From Oscarella lobularis (taxonomy: Eukaryota > Porifera > Homoscleromorpha > Homosclerophorida > Oscarellidae), in NCBI RefSeq assembly GCF_947507565.1, contig NC_089180.1, positions 3,038,001 through 3,102,000 of the forward strand: a stretch of DNA of 64,000 nt. The letters are read 5' to 3'. This document shows positions 46,829 through 54,862 of the stretch, piece by piece (position 1 is the stretch's first letter; every line of letters begins with the position of its first letter). The notes under the pieces are model-generated. The model made no database searches. It was not told the DNA's origin and worked only from the letters and a program-made list of their open reading frames with translations. The translations under genes and the position numbers were made by a program.

Positions 46829-48053
46829 CATCGTAACAAGGTGATATATCTTCTTCGAGCAGCGAAGTCTGAATATTTCCAAAAGAAACTTGATTCTCTT
46901 CGCTCACAGCCGTACCGCTTTTGGAAAGTTATTAATGATCTAACTGGTCGTGGTCGAATAAGATCCTCTCCGTGTCTCTCGGCTGAAGCGCTGAATCAGC
47001 AGTTTTGTTCGATTGTTGGCTCTACTGTAATTTCAAATGTCAACACTTCTTCTGATGCTACTTGTGACTTTAGTTCTTCCCATCTGCCTTATGCGCCAAT
47101 TTCAGACTTCCTTCTTGTATCAGAGTTAGATGTTTTTTATCAGCTTTGTCATCTTGATTCGAGAAAAGCGTGTGGTCCTGACGGTATAGAAGCGAGGTTC
47201 CTTAAGGCGGGTGCTGCAGAAATTTCTGCCTCACTTGCTTCCATCTTCAATGCCTCTCTCTCTAGTGGAATTGTCCCTTCTGATTGGAAATGTGCGAAAG
47301 TGACTCCTGTTTTTAAATCTGGAGACAGAAGTGATCCCTCGAATTATCGACCTATCTCTCTACTTTCGTCCATCTCAAAGATTTTGGAGCATTTTGTTTT
47401 TACTCGGCTGAACTTGTTTTTTGAGGTATTATCCCGGAATTTCAATATGGTTTCCGGAGTGGAAGATCTACGCAGGATGCTACCTCTGTGCTTGCTGACA
47501 CGCTATTGGAAGCAAAAGATAACAAGCTCTGCTCAGGCGCTGTCTTTCTAGACGTTAGGAAGGCATTTGATACAGTTGACCATGCCCGCCTTCTCTCTAA
47601 ATTGTGGAATTGTGGAGTTAATGGAAATGTTCATCTTTGGTTATCCAACTACCTTTCAGACCGCAGTCAGTTTGTTCAAGTTGGTGAAGATGCTTCTGAT
47701 TGTTGTCGATGTCTCCGCGGTGTTCCACAGGGATCGAAGCTAGGCCCACTGCTATACAACTTCTATACGAGTGACTTACCATCTTCAAATTTGACTTCCT
47801 CCATTATACTCTACGCTGATGATGTATGTCTCATGACGAGTCATACTTCTTACAGTGGTGTTGTCAAGTCTTTACAGCATGACGTCTCTCTTCTTTCTTC
47901 ATGGTACGATCGTAACTTGATGAAGTTGAATGGAAAGAAGACACAACTGATGCTGTTTCGAAAATTTCGTGACTCTACGGATCTCTCTAACTTTTCCATC
48001 TCTGTTGATGGGTCTACTGTGAGCCCGACTAATTCGGCTCGCTATCTCGGTGT
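46829..48053 (+). pseudogene. non-LTR retrotransposon reverse transcriptase, 3' truncated
   Basis: RT blocks appear in order: CHLDSRKACGPDGIEARFLK, SDWKCAKVTPVFKSGDRSDP, SNYRPISLLSSISKILE; then, after a one-base frameshift near 47,430, GAVFLDVRKAFDTVDHARLL, CLRGVPQGSKLGPLLYNFYT and the catalytic ILYADDVCLM. It stops at SARYLGV, where the minisatellite begins, so the end of RT and the 3' UTR are lost. It belongs with the endonuclease segment as one dead copy. Confidence 0.85.
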
Positions 48054-48803
48054 TATTACACCGCCTGCCGGAATATATACACCGCCTGCCGGAATATCTA
48101 CACCGCTTGCCGGCGGAGTACGTACACGCCTGCCGGAATATATACACCGCTTGCCGGCGGAGTACGTACACGCCTGCCGGTATATATACCGCCTGCCGGA
48201 ATACATACACCGCCTGCCGGAATATATACACCGCCTGCCGGAATATATACACCGCTTGCCGGCGGAGTACGTACACGCCTGCAAGAATATATACACAGCC
48301 TGCCGGCGGAGTACGTACACCGCCTGCCGGAATATATACACCGCCTGCCGGCGGAGTACGTACACCGCCTGCCGGAATATATACACCGCCTGCCGGAATA
48401 TATACACCGCCTGCCGGAATATATACACCGCATGCCGGCGGAGTACGTACACCGCTTGCCGGAATACATACACCGCCTGCCGGAATATATACACCGCTTG
48501 CCGGCGGAGTACGTACACGCCTGCCGGTATATATACCACAGCCTTCCGGCGGAGTACGTACACTGCCTTCCGGAATATATACACCGCTTTCCGGAATATA
48601 CATGTATGCACCGCCTGCTGGCGGAGTACGTACACCGCCTGCCGGAATATATACACCGCCTGCCGGCGGAATACGTACACGCCTGCCGGAATATACATGT
48701 ATACACCGCCTTCCGGAATATATGCACCGCCTGCTGGCGGAGTACGTACACCGCCTGCCGGCGGAGTACGTACACGCCTGCCGGAATATATACACGTGTT
48801 TTA
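48053..48803. repeat. GC-rich minisatellite of 21- and 24-bp units
   Basis: Two alternating units, ccgcctgccggaatatatac-a (21 bp) and ccgcctgccggcggagtacg-taca (24 bp), fill 750 bp. Both lengths are multiples of three and neither contains a stop in several frames, so long repetitive frames of 128-438 codons appear on both strands. These are not genes. Confidence 0.9.
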
Positions 48804-48808
48804 GGTCT

Positions 48809-49090
48809 GGGGTCCTGAGCATGACCCCTTGATCAAAAACTGCTCCGCCGGGGTCCTGGGCAAGACCCCGTCATCAAAAACTGCCTTTGCATGAGAGGAG
48901 AGCATGTGTAAGTTTTATAGATTTATTTAATTAAATATCTGTTCCTCCCCTTTTGTCTACGAGCAGTTTTTGATTCGCGGGGTCATGCTCAGGACCCCGA
49001 AGCAGTTTTTGATATCTGATACGGGGTCATGCTCAGGACCCCGTAGTGAGCAGTTTTTTTTATGACTGGGTCATGCCCAGGACCCCAACT
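48809..49090. repeat. cluster of GGGGTC..GACCCC palindromes
   Basis: Near-palindromes of the form GGGGTCCTGAGCATGACCCC recur at about 48,810, 48,849, 48,979, 49,023 and 49,066. They are separated by the conserved spacer atcaaaaactgc or its complement gcagtttttgat. Orientation flips between the left and right groups, with an AT-rich centre (48,880-48,960). Confidence 0.75.
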
Positions 49091-49385
49091 CCTAAGAAAA
49101 AAGTTTTTAAAACCTATGTACAAAAGTATACATATGCTTACCTAGTTGTTGTTGAGCTGCAATTCACATAAAATGACCCACGTGCGCTAAGGTACCATGC
49201 ACTATAAAAAGAATGCTGAAAAGTTTCCGTTTCGCGAAGAAGTTCCGTCGATGAGGCAAGAGAATGACCTATGCTACTCCGGGCCGCTAAATTACCAGTC
49301 GTCTCCTTCTCGATCCACAACAAAACCTTAGGAGAAGAAGAAGAAGACCAATATAGATTGGCACCGAGAACTTTCTCGATTCTCA

Positions 49386-50279
49386 CCTGCTGCACTTCCT
49401 CTTCAAAATCCTTCACGCCCACCAGCTGCTTCATCTTCAACGCCCACTCGCCTTCCGCCGCATCGCGTACGCGCTGATAGCGCATCATCAACTGCTCGAC
49501 GGCTTGAACGCTGGCAACGCGCTCCTGACGACGCAGCTCGTCGACGATTTTTCCCAGGCGATCGTTCAGCGTCGTGATAAAACACCGTCGACATTTGGAG
49601 TCGACTCGTTCGCTCGGCCATCGCCGCGGAGACGTTCGTCCACGCGTTTTCCAAGCGTTGGTGTCGTTCGATGCACGGTCCCCCCAACTTCCGTTGGGAG
49701 AGCGCAGCGCTCGCGAAGAATTTGCGCCGTGTCGATCAGTTGGAGACCGCTTTCGTGCGTCGCCGAGACGAAGTCGCCGTGCTCTTGTTGGAGATCGTGC
49801 GCCGCTTGTTCGCCGCACTTGTCGATGTCTGATTGGCTCGCGAGAACGAGATCAGATGCCTTCAAAAGCCAGTCGATGATCTTGAAGAGAGAAGAGAAAC
49901 ACAAGAATAACACCGGAAGTATTGGCCTAAAGATTACTACTGTACCTTATCTGTGTCTTGTTCGCAGCTTCCCAACTGGAGAAAACGTTCCAATTTATTC
50001 TGCTTTCCCTTCACCATAGCCCTGCACTGATCTCTCTTATCGACCAACTGACCCGTGACGGACATAAAATGCTTTGTCGTCTGCCGAAAGAGATCGTTGC
50101 ATGCTTCCCTCGCTCATCTCTTGACTCTGTAGCAAATCCATGAGACCTTCGCTTATGCCGTGCATGTGATCCAACATATCGTCGACTTCCTCCAATCTGA
50201 ATCGTCCCAATAAATGTTCGGCGGCTTCGTCGTCGTCGCAGCCGTCCATGAGTTCGTCCAAGCGAGTCTCAATCTAAAA
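49386..50279 (-). pseudogene. spectrin-repeat protein fragment (two exons), frameshifted
   Basis: On the minus strand an exon after a TTTTTTAG acceptor (50,279) encodes RLDELMDGCDDDEAAEHLLG then LEEVDDMLDHMHGISEGLMD. A second exon after CTCTTCAAG (about 49,880) reads IDWLLKASDLVLASQSDIDK, AAHDLQQEHGDFVSATHESG, and in shifted frames HQRLENAWTNVSAAMAERTS and IVDELRRQERVASVQAVEQL, ending at a GTGAGA donor. Heptad-like helices with W-L and LQ-EH positions fit spectrin repeats of a Trio/SESTD/CCDC141-like protein. At least two frameshifts break it; domains on either side are missing. Confidence 0.55.
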
Positions 50280-50289
50280 AATAATATTT

Positions 50290-50812
50290 ATTAGTGTAGC
50301 TTCCGTTGTTATTGTGACAAGCGTGACTGCATCCGCCGTTCTGGACGGCACATTCATCGAGTCGTATCCATGGGATCGAAGAAATATCCGGTGTGGCAAC
50401 CGCATAAATAACGGCCATACGTATTCGTACACGTCTGATCGCAACCCCCGCGATTCGGCTCCATGCATTCGTCTCGATCGACGCAACGCGAAGCGTCGTT
50501 CGGATCCGGTTCGAATCCTTCGCGACAACGACACGCGTGACAGTCGTGTTCGCGGAAACCGTTCATGACGCCGCATTCGTTGACGTCCGTGCAATTGTTT
50601 CCGGAGCCGGTGAATCCGGACGAACAGGCGCAAATAAAACCGCCGATTTCGTTGATGCAAATTTGCTGGCAGCCGCCGTTCGTCACGTCGCATTCATTGA
50701 CGTCAATACATCGTTTATCATCAGTCGGATCCACGTGGAAACCGGGACGGCAACCGCATGCAAATCCCGCCGTATTGATTGCAATTCGATTGATTTGTCA
50801 GGCATTCGTTGA
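50290..50812 (-). pseudogene. calcium-binding EGF repeats (fibrillin/fibulin-like), broken
   Basis: Four to five EGF modules on the minus strand: DVNECLTNQ, then AGFACGCRPGFHVDP; CIDVNECDVTNGGCQQIC with FICACSSGFTGSGNNC; DVNECGVMNG leading abruptly into CRCREGFEPDPND; DECMEPNRGGCDQTC with YLCGCHTGYFFDP; and, in another frame, DECAVQNGGCSHACHNNNG. The D-x-N/D-E-C starts are the calcium-binding cbEGF signature of extracellular matrix proteins. Frameshifts lie in the first and before the last module, and the third has lost part of its core. Both ends stop against unrelated gene pieces. Confidence 0.75.
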
Positions 50813-50819
50813 CGTCGTC

Positions 50820-52332
50820 GCACTGGTACCAGCCCAAGTTCTCAGCTGGGTCTTATCAATGCCAGTCAGGCCATTATACAGCCGTGTGGCAAGATGATTT
50901 CCGCTTCGAAAGCTGCTGTTGCGACCGTCGGAGATGAAGCTACTGCATTGCAATTGTCTAATTTTGCTAAGCAGACGGCCACGTGTTTGGCTGACTTGAG
51001 AACGGCTGCTGCCACAGTAAGGGCGATATTATTGATTATTGATTATTTATTTGTTCTTTAGGTGGCTGAAGCATGCGGTTCTTTGGAAGTTGAAAGTGCT
51101 ATTGATGTTGTGAGACAGTTGGAGGCCGATCTCGTTTCCGTGCAGAAGACGGCCGCTTCCGGGAAATTGCTTCCTTTGCCAGTAGAAACGGTGAGACAAT
51201 AAATGATATCTAGGGCCATATATAGAGAGAGTTACTTGTCTATTTTTTAGGCGGAGTCATGTGCCCTGGAATTGGGTGGTGCTACATCGAAAACAGTTGG
51301 TGCTTCAATGGCTCAGGTACTGACAGCTGCAGCTCAGGTTAGTACTGGTACACGTCATAACCTAATATATATTCCACTCTAATAATCTTCGTATTAGGGA
51401 AGAGTTTAGGGAAGTTGTATACTGGCGGCACGTGACACGGCCAATGCTCTCAAAGTTCTTAGCGGTTCTTTTCGTGCCGCGACAACCGATGATCGCAGTG
51501 CCCAAGAGGGGATCGTTGCCACGGCAATTCAAGTCATGCTTCATTCGCGTCATCTCATTGACGAAGCGCAAAGAAAGCGATTGCTTCGCCACGGAACCCG
51601 GAAAATCAATCTCGTCTCGCTCAAGCGGCCAAAGCCGTTTCCCAGGCATTGAATCGAGTCATCAATTGTCTTCCCAGACAACGAGACGTCGATGCGGCGA
51701 TCAAAGAAATCGCCTCCGCTAGCGTTGCCCTGGCGACGGGGCAATATCCGCCGGCGGGCGATATGTCGTTTCAAGACGTTCAAACGTCGTTGAGCGTCAG
51801 CGCGGCGGCGTTGAACGTCAGCGCGAGCGAATTGGTTGCGCGGGACGCACATGCAATTGGCGCAAGCGTCGCAGAAATTCGCCGGAACTATCGAAGGTAA
51901 GGGGGAGAGAGACTGATAGAGTGAGGGGAAACGATGGGGGTTTCTAGGAAAAGGCTGCGCGGAATGAAATCGTTGGCTTTTTGAAATCCGTCTCTATGTG
52001 ATTGTCGTCGAGTAAATTGCTACTTGTCGCCAAAGCGCTCTCAGCTGATCCCAAAGCGCCAAACGTGAAAAACAATTTGGCTGCGGCGGCGAGGTAAAGG
52101 GGCCAAACGCGAAAGGGGCTGGGGTCTTCGTAAATTTGTTTTTGTTTTCTTTGTCAGAGGTGTAACAGATGCTATCAATGCGCTCGTGACTGTGTGCACG
52201 GCCGCTGCGTCCGGACAACGCGAATGCGACAATGCGCTTAGAAAGATGCAGACATTGACGGGCGCAATGTTGCAACCGGTCAACGATAGCACGTACTTTG
52301 CGTGCGTCGACTCGGTCGTCGAAAATTCGAAG
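50820..52332 (+). pseudogene. TLN: talin rod fragment, six exons, disabled
   Basis: Six exon-like blocks (about 50,820-51,016; 51,062-51,190; 51,251-51,337; 51,410-51,896; 51,948-52,093; 52,158-52,332) with GT..AG introns of 45-72 bp encode the central talin rod. Examples are AKQTATCLADLRTAA, VAEACGSLEVESAIDVVRQL, SKTVGASMAQVLTAAAQ, RVINCLPRQRDVDAAIKEIA, LLLVAKALSADPKAPNVKNN and ASGQRECDNALRKM. Talin links integrins to actin. The piece covers roughly 400 of about 2500 residues. Frameshifts at about 51,570 and 51,840 and an in-frame TGA near 51,999 (between KSVSM and SSSKLLL) prevent translation. Confidence 0.9.
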
Positions 52333-52745
52333 GTCAGTGCAGATTCTATCCCGATTCACACTAGCAACTTCCAAATATGGTCCGGGGGGTGACTGATGTC
52401 ACAAAGGCAGAGCAACCAATCACAGGATACGTTGCATTGCTAATTTGCTAGTGTGAATGAGCCCTTCTAAATGGAGCCAGGAGACGTGTTTTCTAGATCT
52501 TGGGCGAAGCGATGGGCGATGGGCGATGTTATGGTATTAATTGACTAATTAATGACTCTTCAAGATTGAATAGTATTATATGTAATTACTTATTCTTTTT
52601 CTTTCGTTTGTAGGGCTCACTCAGGGGTTCTATCAGATACGTGTACCATAGTTGTATCGATTATGCAGGGGCTTTGGTTTTTGTGTGTTGTATAGGGGGG
52701 GGAGATCGAACAGGAAGTGGCACGTGGTATAGATTTATTTTTAGC
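52333..52745. other. no gene seen
   Basis: Sequence after the last talin exon; the next talin exon is not found. Confidence 0.5.
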
Positions 52746-53290
52746 TTTTGGAATTATTTCTAATTACTTTTGTTTTTAGGGGAGCTTAATTGGAAGGAAG
52801 AGGAGAGGAATAGATGAAGCAAAGAGGAAGGAAGGAAGGAGGATTGAGGAGGAGGAGGGAGGAACAAGCGAAGGGTATGTAGTATGAGATATAGATTTGT
52901 TTTAGCTTTTGGAATTATTTCTAATTATTTCTATTTAGAGGAGCGAAGAGGAAGGAAGAGGGATCGAGGAAGAGGAGGGAGGAACAAGCAAAGGGTATGT
53001 AGTATGAGATATAGATTTATTATTTCTAATTATTTCTATTTAGTGGAGCTTAATTGGAAGGAAGAGGAGAGGGATAGCAGGCGGGAAGAGGAAGGAAGAA
53101 GGATCAAGGAGGAAAGGGTATGTAGTAGGAGACATAGATTTATTTTAGCTTTTGGAATTATTTCTAATTATTTCTATTTAGGGGAGCTTAATTGGAAGGA
53201 AGAGGGGAAGGATAGGAGGTGCGAAGAGGAAGGAAGAGGGATAGAGGAGAAGGAGGAGGGACAAGGGAAGGATATGTAATCTAAGGTATA
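52746..53290 (+). repeat. exon-like minisatellite, about four ~125-bp units
   Basis: Each unit has an AT-rich half (tagatttattttagctttt ... aattatttctatttag) and a purine-rich half (ggaggaagaggagggaa type) ending in gggtatgtag. The junctions look like a splice acceptor (TTTCTATTTAG|G) and donor (G|GTATGTAG), so each unit resembles an intron plus a Glu/Arg/Lys-rich exon. Confidence 0.75.
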
Positions 53291-53344
53291 GGTTTATTCT
53301 TTGCCTGTCACTTATTTCTAATTTCTGTTATCCAGGGATACTCG

Positions 53345-53515
53345 GCTGGAGGGGGTGGGGTACTGGGTGGGAGGGCCTAAGCCACAGGGTAGGCGTAAGG
53401 ATAGAATTGAGGGTAGGATTAGGATTAGGATTAGGGGTAGGATTAGGATTAAGGTTAGAGGTAGGGACAGGGTGGTTAGGGTGGTTAGGGGTAGGATTAG
53501 GATTAGGCTCGAATA
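53345..53515 (+). repeat. interstitial telomere-like GGATTA/GGTTAG repeats
   Basis: Runs of aggattaggattaggatta, ggtggttagggtggttaggg and ggtaggattagg over about 110 bp are degenerate relatives of the animal TTAGGG telomere repeat. Confidence 0.7.
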
Positions 53516-53516
53516 G

Positions 53517-53610
53517 TATTGTTCATGGCGATTTGCATCTTCGAAACGTGCTTGTGCACACCTCTGATCACACCCCATTTCTCGTCAATTTTGAATATTA
53601 CCTGAGTCAT
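53517..53610 (+). pseudogene. protein-kinase-like catalytic-loop scrap
   Basis: The frame reads SIVHGDLHLRNVLVHTSDH then FLVNFEYY. HGDLxxxNVLV fits a kinase or kinase-like catalytic loop, with NFE where D-F-G or D-F-E is expected. Only about 30 residues remain, so the exact family is open. Confidence 0.35.
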
Positions 53611-54127
53611 ATTACAAACGTTATCACGTTGCAGAGGAATGTGAAGACGTCGAATTTCTTGTTCGAGGACTGATATATTCCGGAACTATGGTACACATAA
53701 GAGCTTCAAACAATTGATTAATTAATTAATTAATCAATCAATTAATTTCTTATATGATATTTACAAGTGCAAAGATGTGAAAATTGACATTGGAAGTGGA
53801 ATAGTCATTTCAGTCGTCTCCTTCGAAACGAGCAGAAATCATTGGCAGTCCTGGATGCAAAAAAACCCATTAATTAAGGAACCTTAACGCAAAATGGCAG
53901 AACGGAATCAATGACGAAAATCGACGATCCTTCTTTCATTTCTACGGATAAAACGCAACCGCCTCGTCGACCGTAGAGTCGACTGGATTTGACACGAGTA
54001 CATAGCCATCATGAGTCGCAACGGCTGAGCGAGAAAAGCGCGAGGACAGGTGTCTTTCATCGCCGATATCAGCTGACCAGACAAAGGGCCAAAAGAATCC
54101 GCAACGGGAGAGGCGAACGCTACTGAT
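53611..54127. other. no gene; TTAA-rich patch at 53,712-53,750
   Basis: Simple repeat attaattaattaattaatca within otherwise unrecognised sequence. Confidence 0.5.
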
Positions 54128-54340
54128 GTGGATTCCGCATCGCACATAACGGAAAATATGCGTCTCCCCCTTCAGATCGTTCATCCGAAGACGGAAGAAC
54201 AGCGCAGTCGGCTCATGGACGTCGTCAAAACGATATTTCTCTTTCGCACGCTCGATTCCGAGCAACTGCAAGAGGTTCTCGACGCCATGTTCGAACGGCG
54301 AGTCGTCGCCTACGAACACATCATCTTCGCAAGTGGAGGG
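54128..54340 (+). pseudogene. PRKAR: PKA regulatory subunit fragment
   Basis: One frame reads QIVHPKTEEQRSRLMDVVKT then IFLFRTLDSEQLQEVLDAMF ERR. This is the segment between the inhibitory site and the first cyclic-nucleotide-binding domain of type II-like PKA regulatory subunits (pattern PKT-x-EQR-x-RL ... LF-x-x-LD-x-EQ-x-x-x-VLDAMFE). The following residues should form the G-D-x-G-D-N-F-Y strand but read ASGGRWAFENAY, so the reading is lost there. A single orphan exon. Confidence 0.75.
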
Positions 54341-54582
54341 AGATGGGCTTTCGAGAACGCGTATGCCATCTAACGAGACATTTAAAATCATAATCTTCTT
54401 TCCCTTCGACGTCTAGCAAAAGAAAAAACATATACTGTTGCGTTACGGCAAATGCCGGCGCGTTTGGCGGGTCGAAAGATGCCACGACGGATTCGCACAC
54501 TTCGTGCCCGCTCCATTTCGGAAGAACCCAAATACTAAGGGGAAAAAACGCTACTCGCATGGGTCGTTAGGCTGCTAATGGA
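54341..54582. other. no recognised gene
   Basis: Spacer between the PKA-R fragment and the poly-G run; no continuation of the helicase fragment found on the far side of the transposon is seen here. Confidence 0.5.
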
Positions 54583-54599
54583 GGGGGGGGGGGGGGGGG
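54583..54599. repeat. 17-base poly-G run at the transposon edge
   Basis: Homopolymer exactly at the left transposon end. The left TIR starts with GCCT and lacks the CTA present outside the right end, so bases may have been lost or collapsed here. Confidence 0.9.
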
Positions 54600-54842
54600 C
54601 CTCTTACCCAGACCCTTTCTCGGTCCCGGATGCTCCGCAACCGTCTGGTACTGTACCTCCCCTTTCACACCTCAAACCCCTCCTACTATGACGTAGGGGA
54701 ACCGTTGCTCTACACGCCGCAATCGGCGTTCTTTCAGTAATAGATCGACGTTTTACTCTTCTACGTACGTCTCTGCACCCATTCGAAGCGACTGTTCGCA
54801 AACGAGCTCCCCAATAGGGACCCATTCTTATCCGGGCTTCTA
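54599..54842 (+). repeat. left terminal inverted repeat
   Basis: Starts GCCTCTTACCCAGACCC and runs to cgggcttcta. Relative to the right TIR it lacks 11 bases (gcgagaaaggg) that form the return arm of the terminal hairpin. Confidence 0.9.
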
Positions 54843-54862
54843 CGTGCTTCCTCAACGATTCA

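Noticed and set aside
48053-48803. Possible CRISPR-like array of repeats
   Set aside because: Units are contiguous and vary only as two related types; there are no unique spacers and the context is eukaryotic.
47899-48832. Long repetitive open frames of 218-307 codons on both strands over the minisatellite
   Set aside because: They arise because 21- and 24-bp units lack stops in several frames at once; peptide repeats appear in up to five overlapping frames.
51398-51409. In-frame TAG at the start of talin exon 4 as a further disabling mutation
   Set aside because: Using the acceptor at 51,408-51,409 instead of 51,396-51,397 excludes the stop and keeps the phase, so it need not be a mutation.
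53942-54391. 149-codon minus-strand frame
   Set aside because: It is antisense to the PKA regulatory-subunit exon, whose plus-strand reading matches a conserved family.
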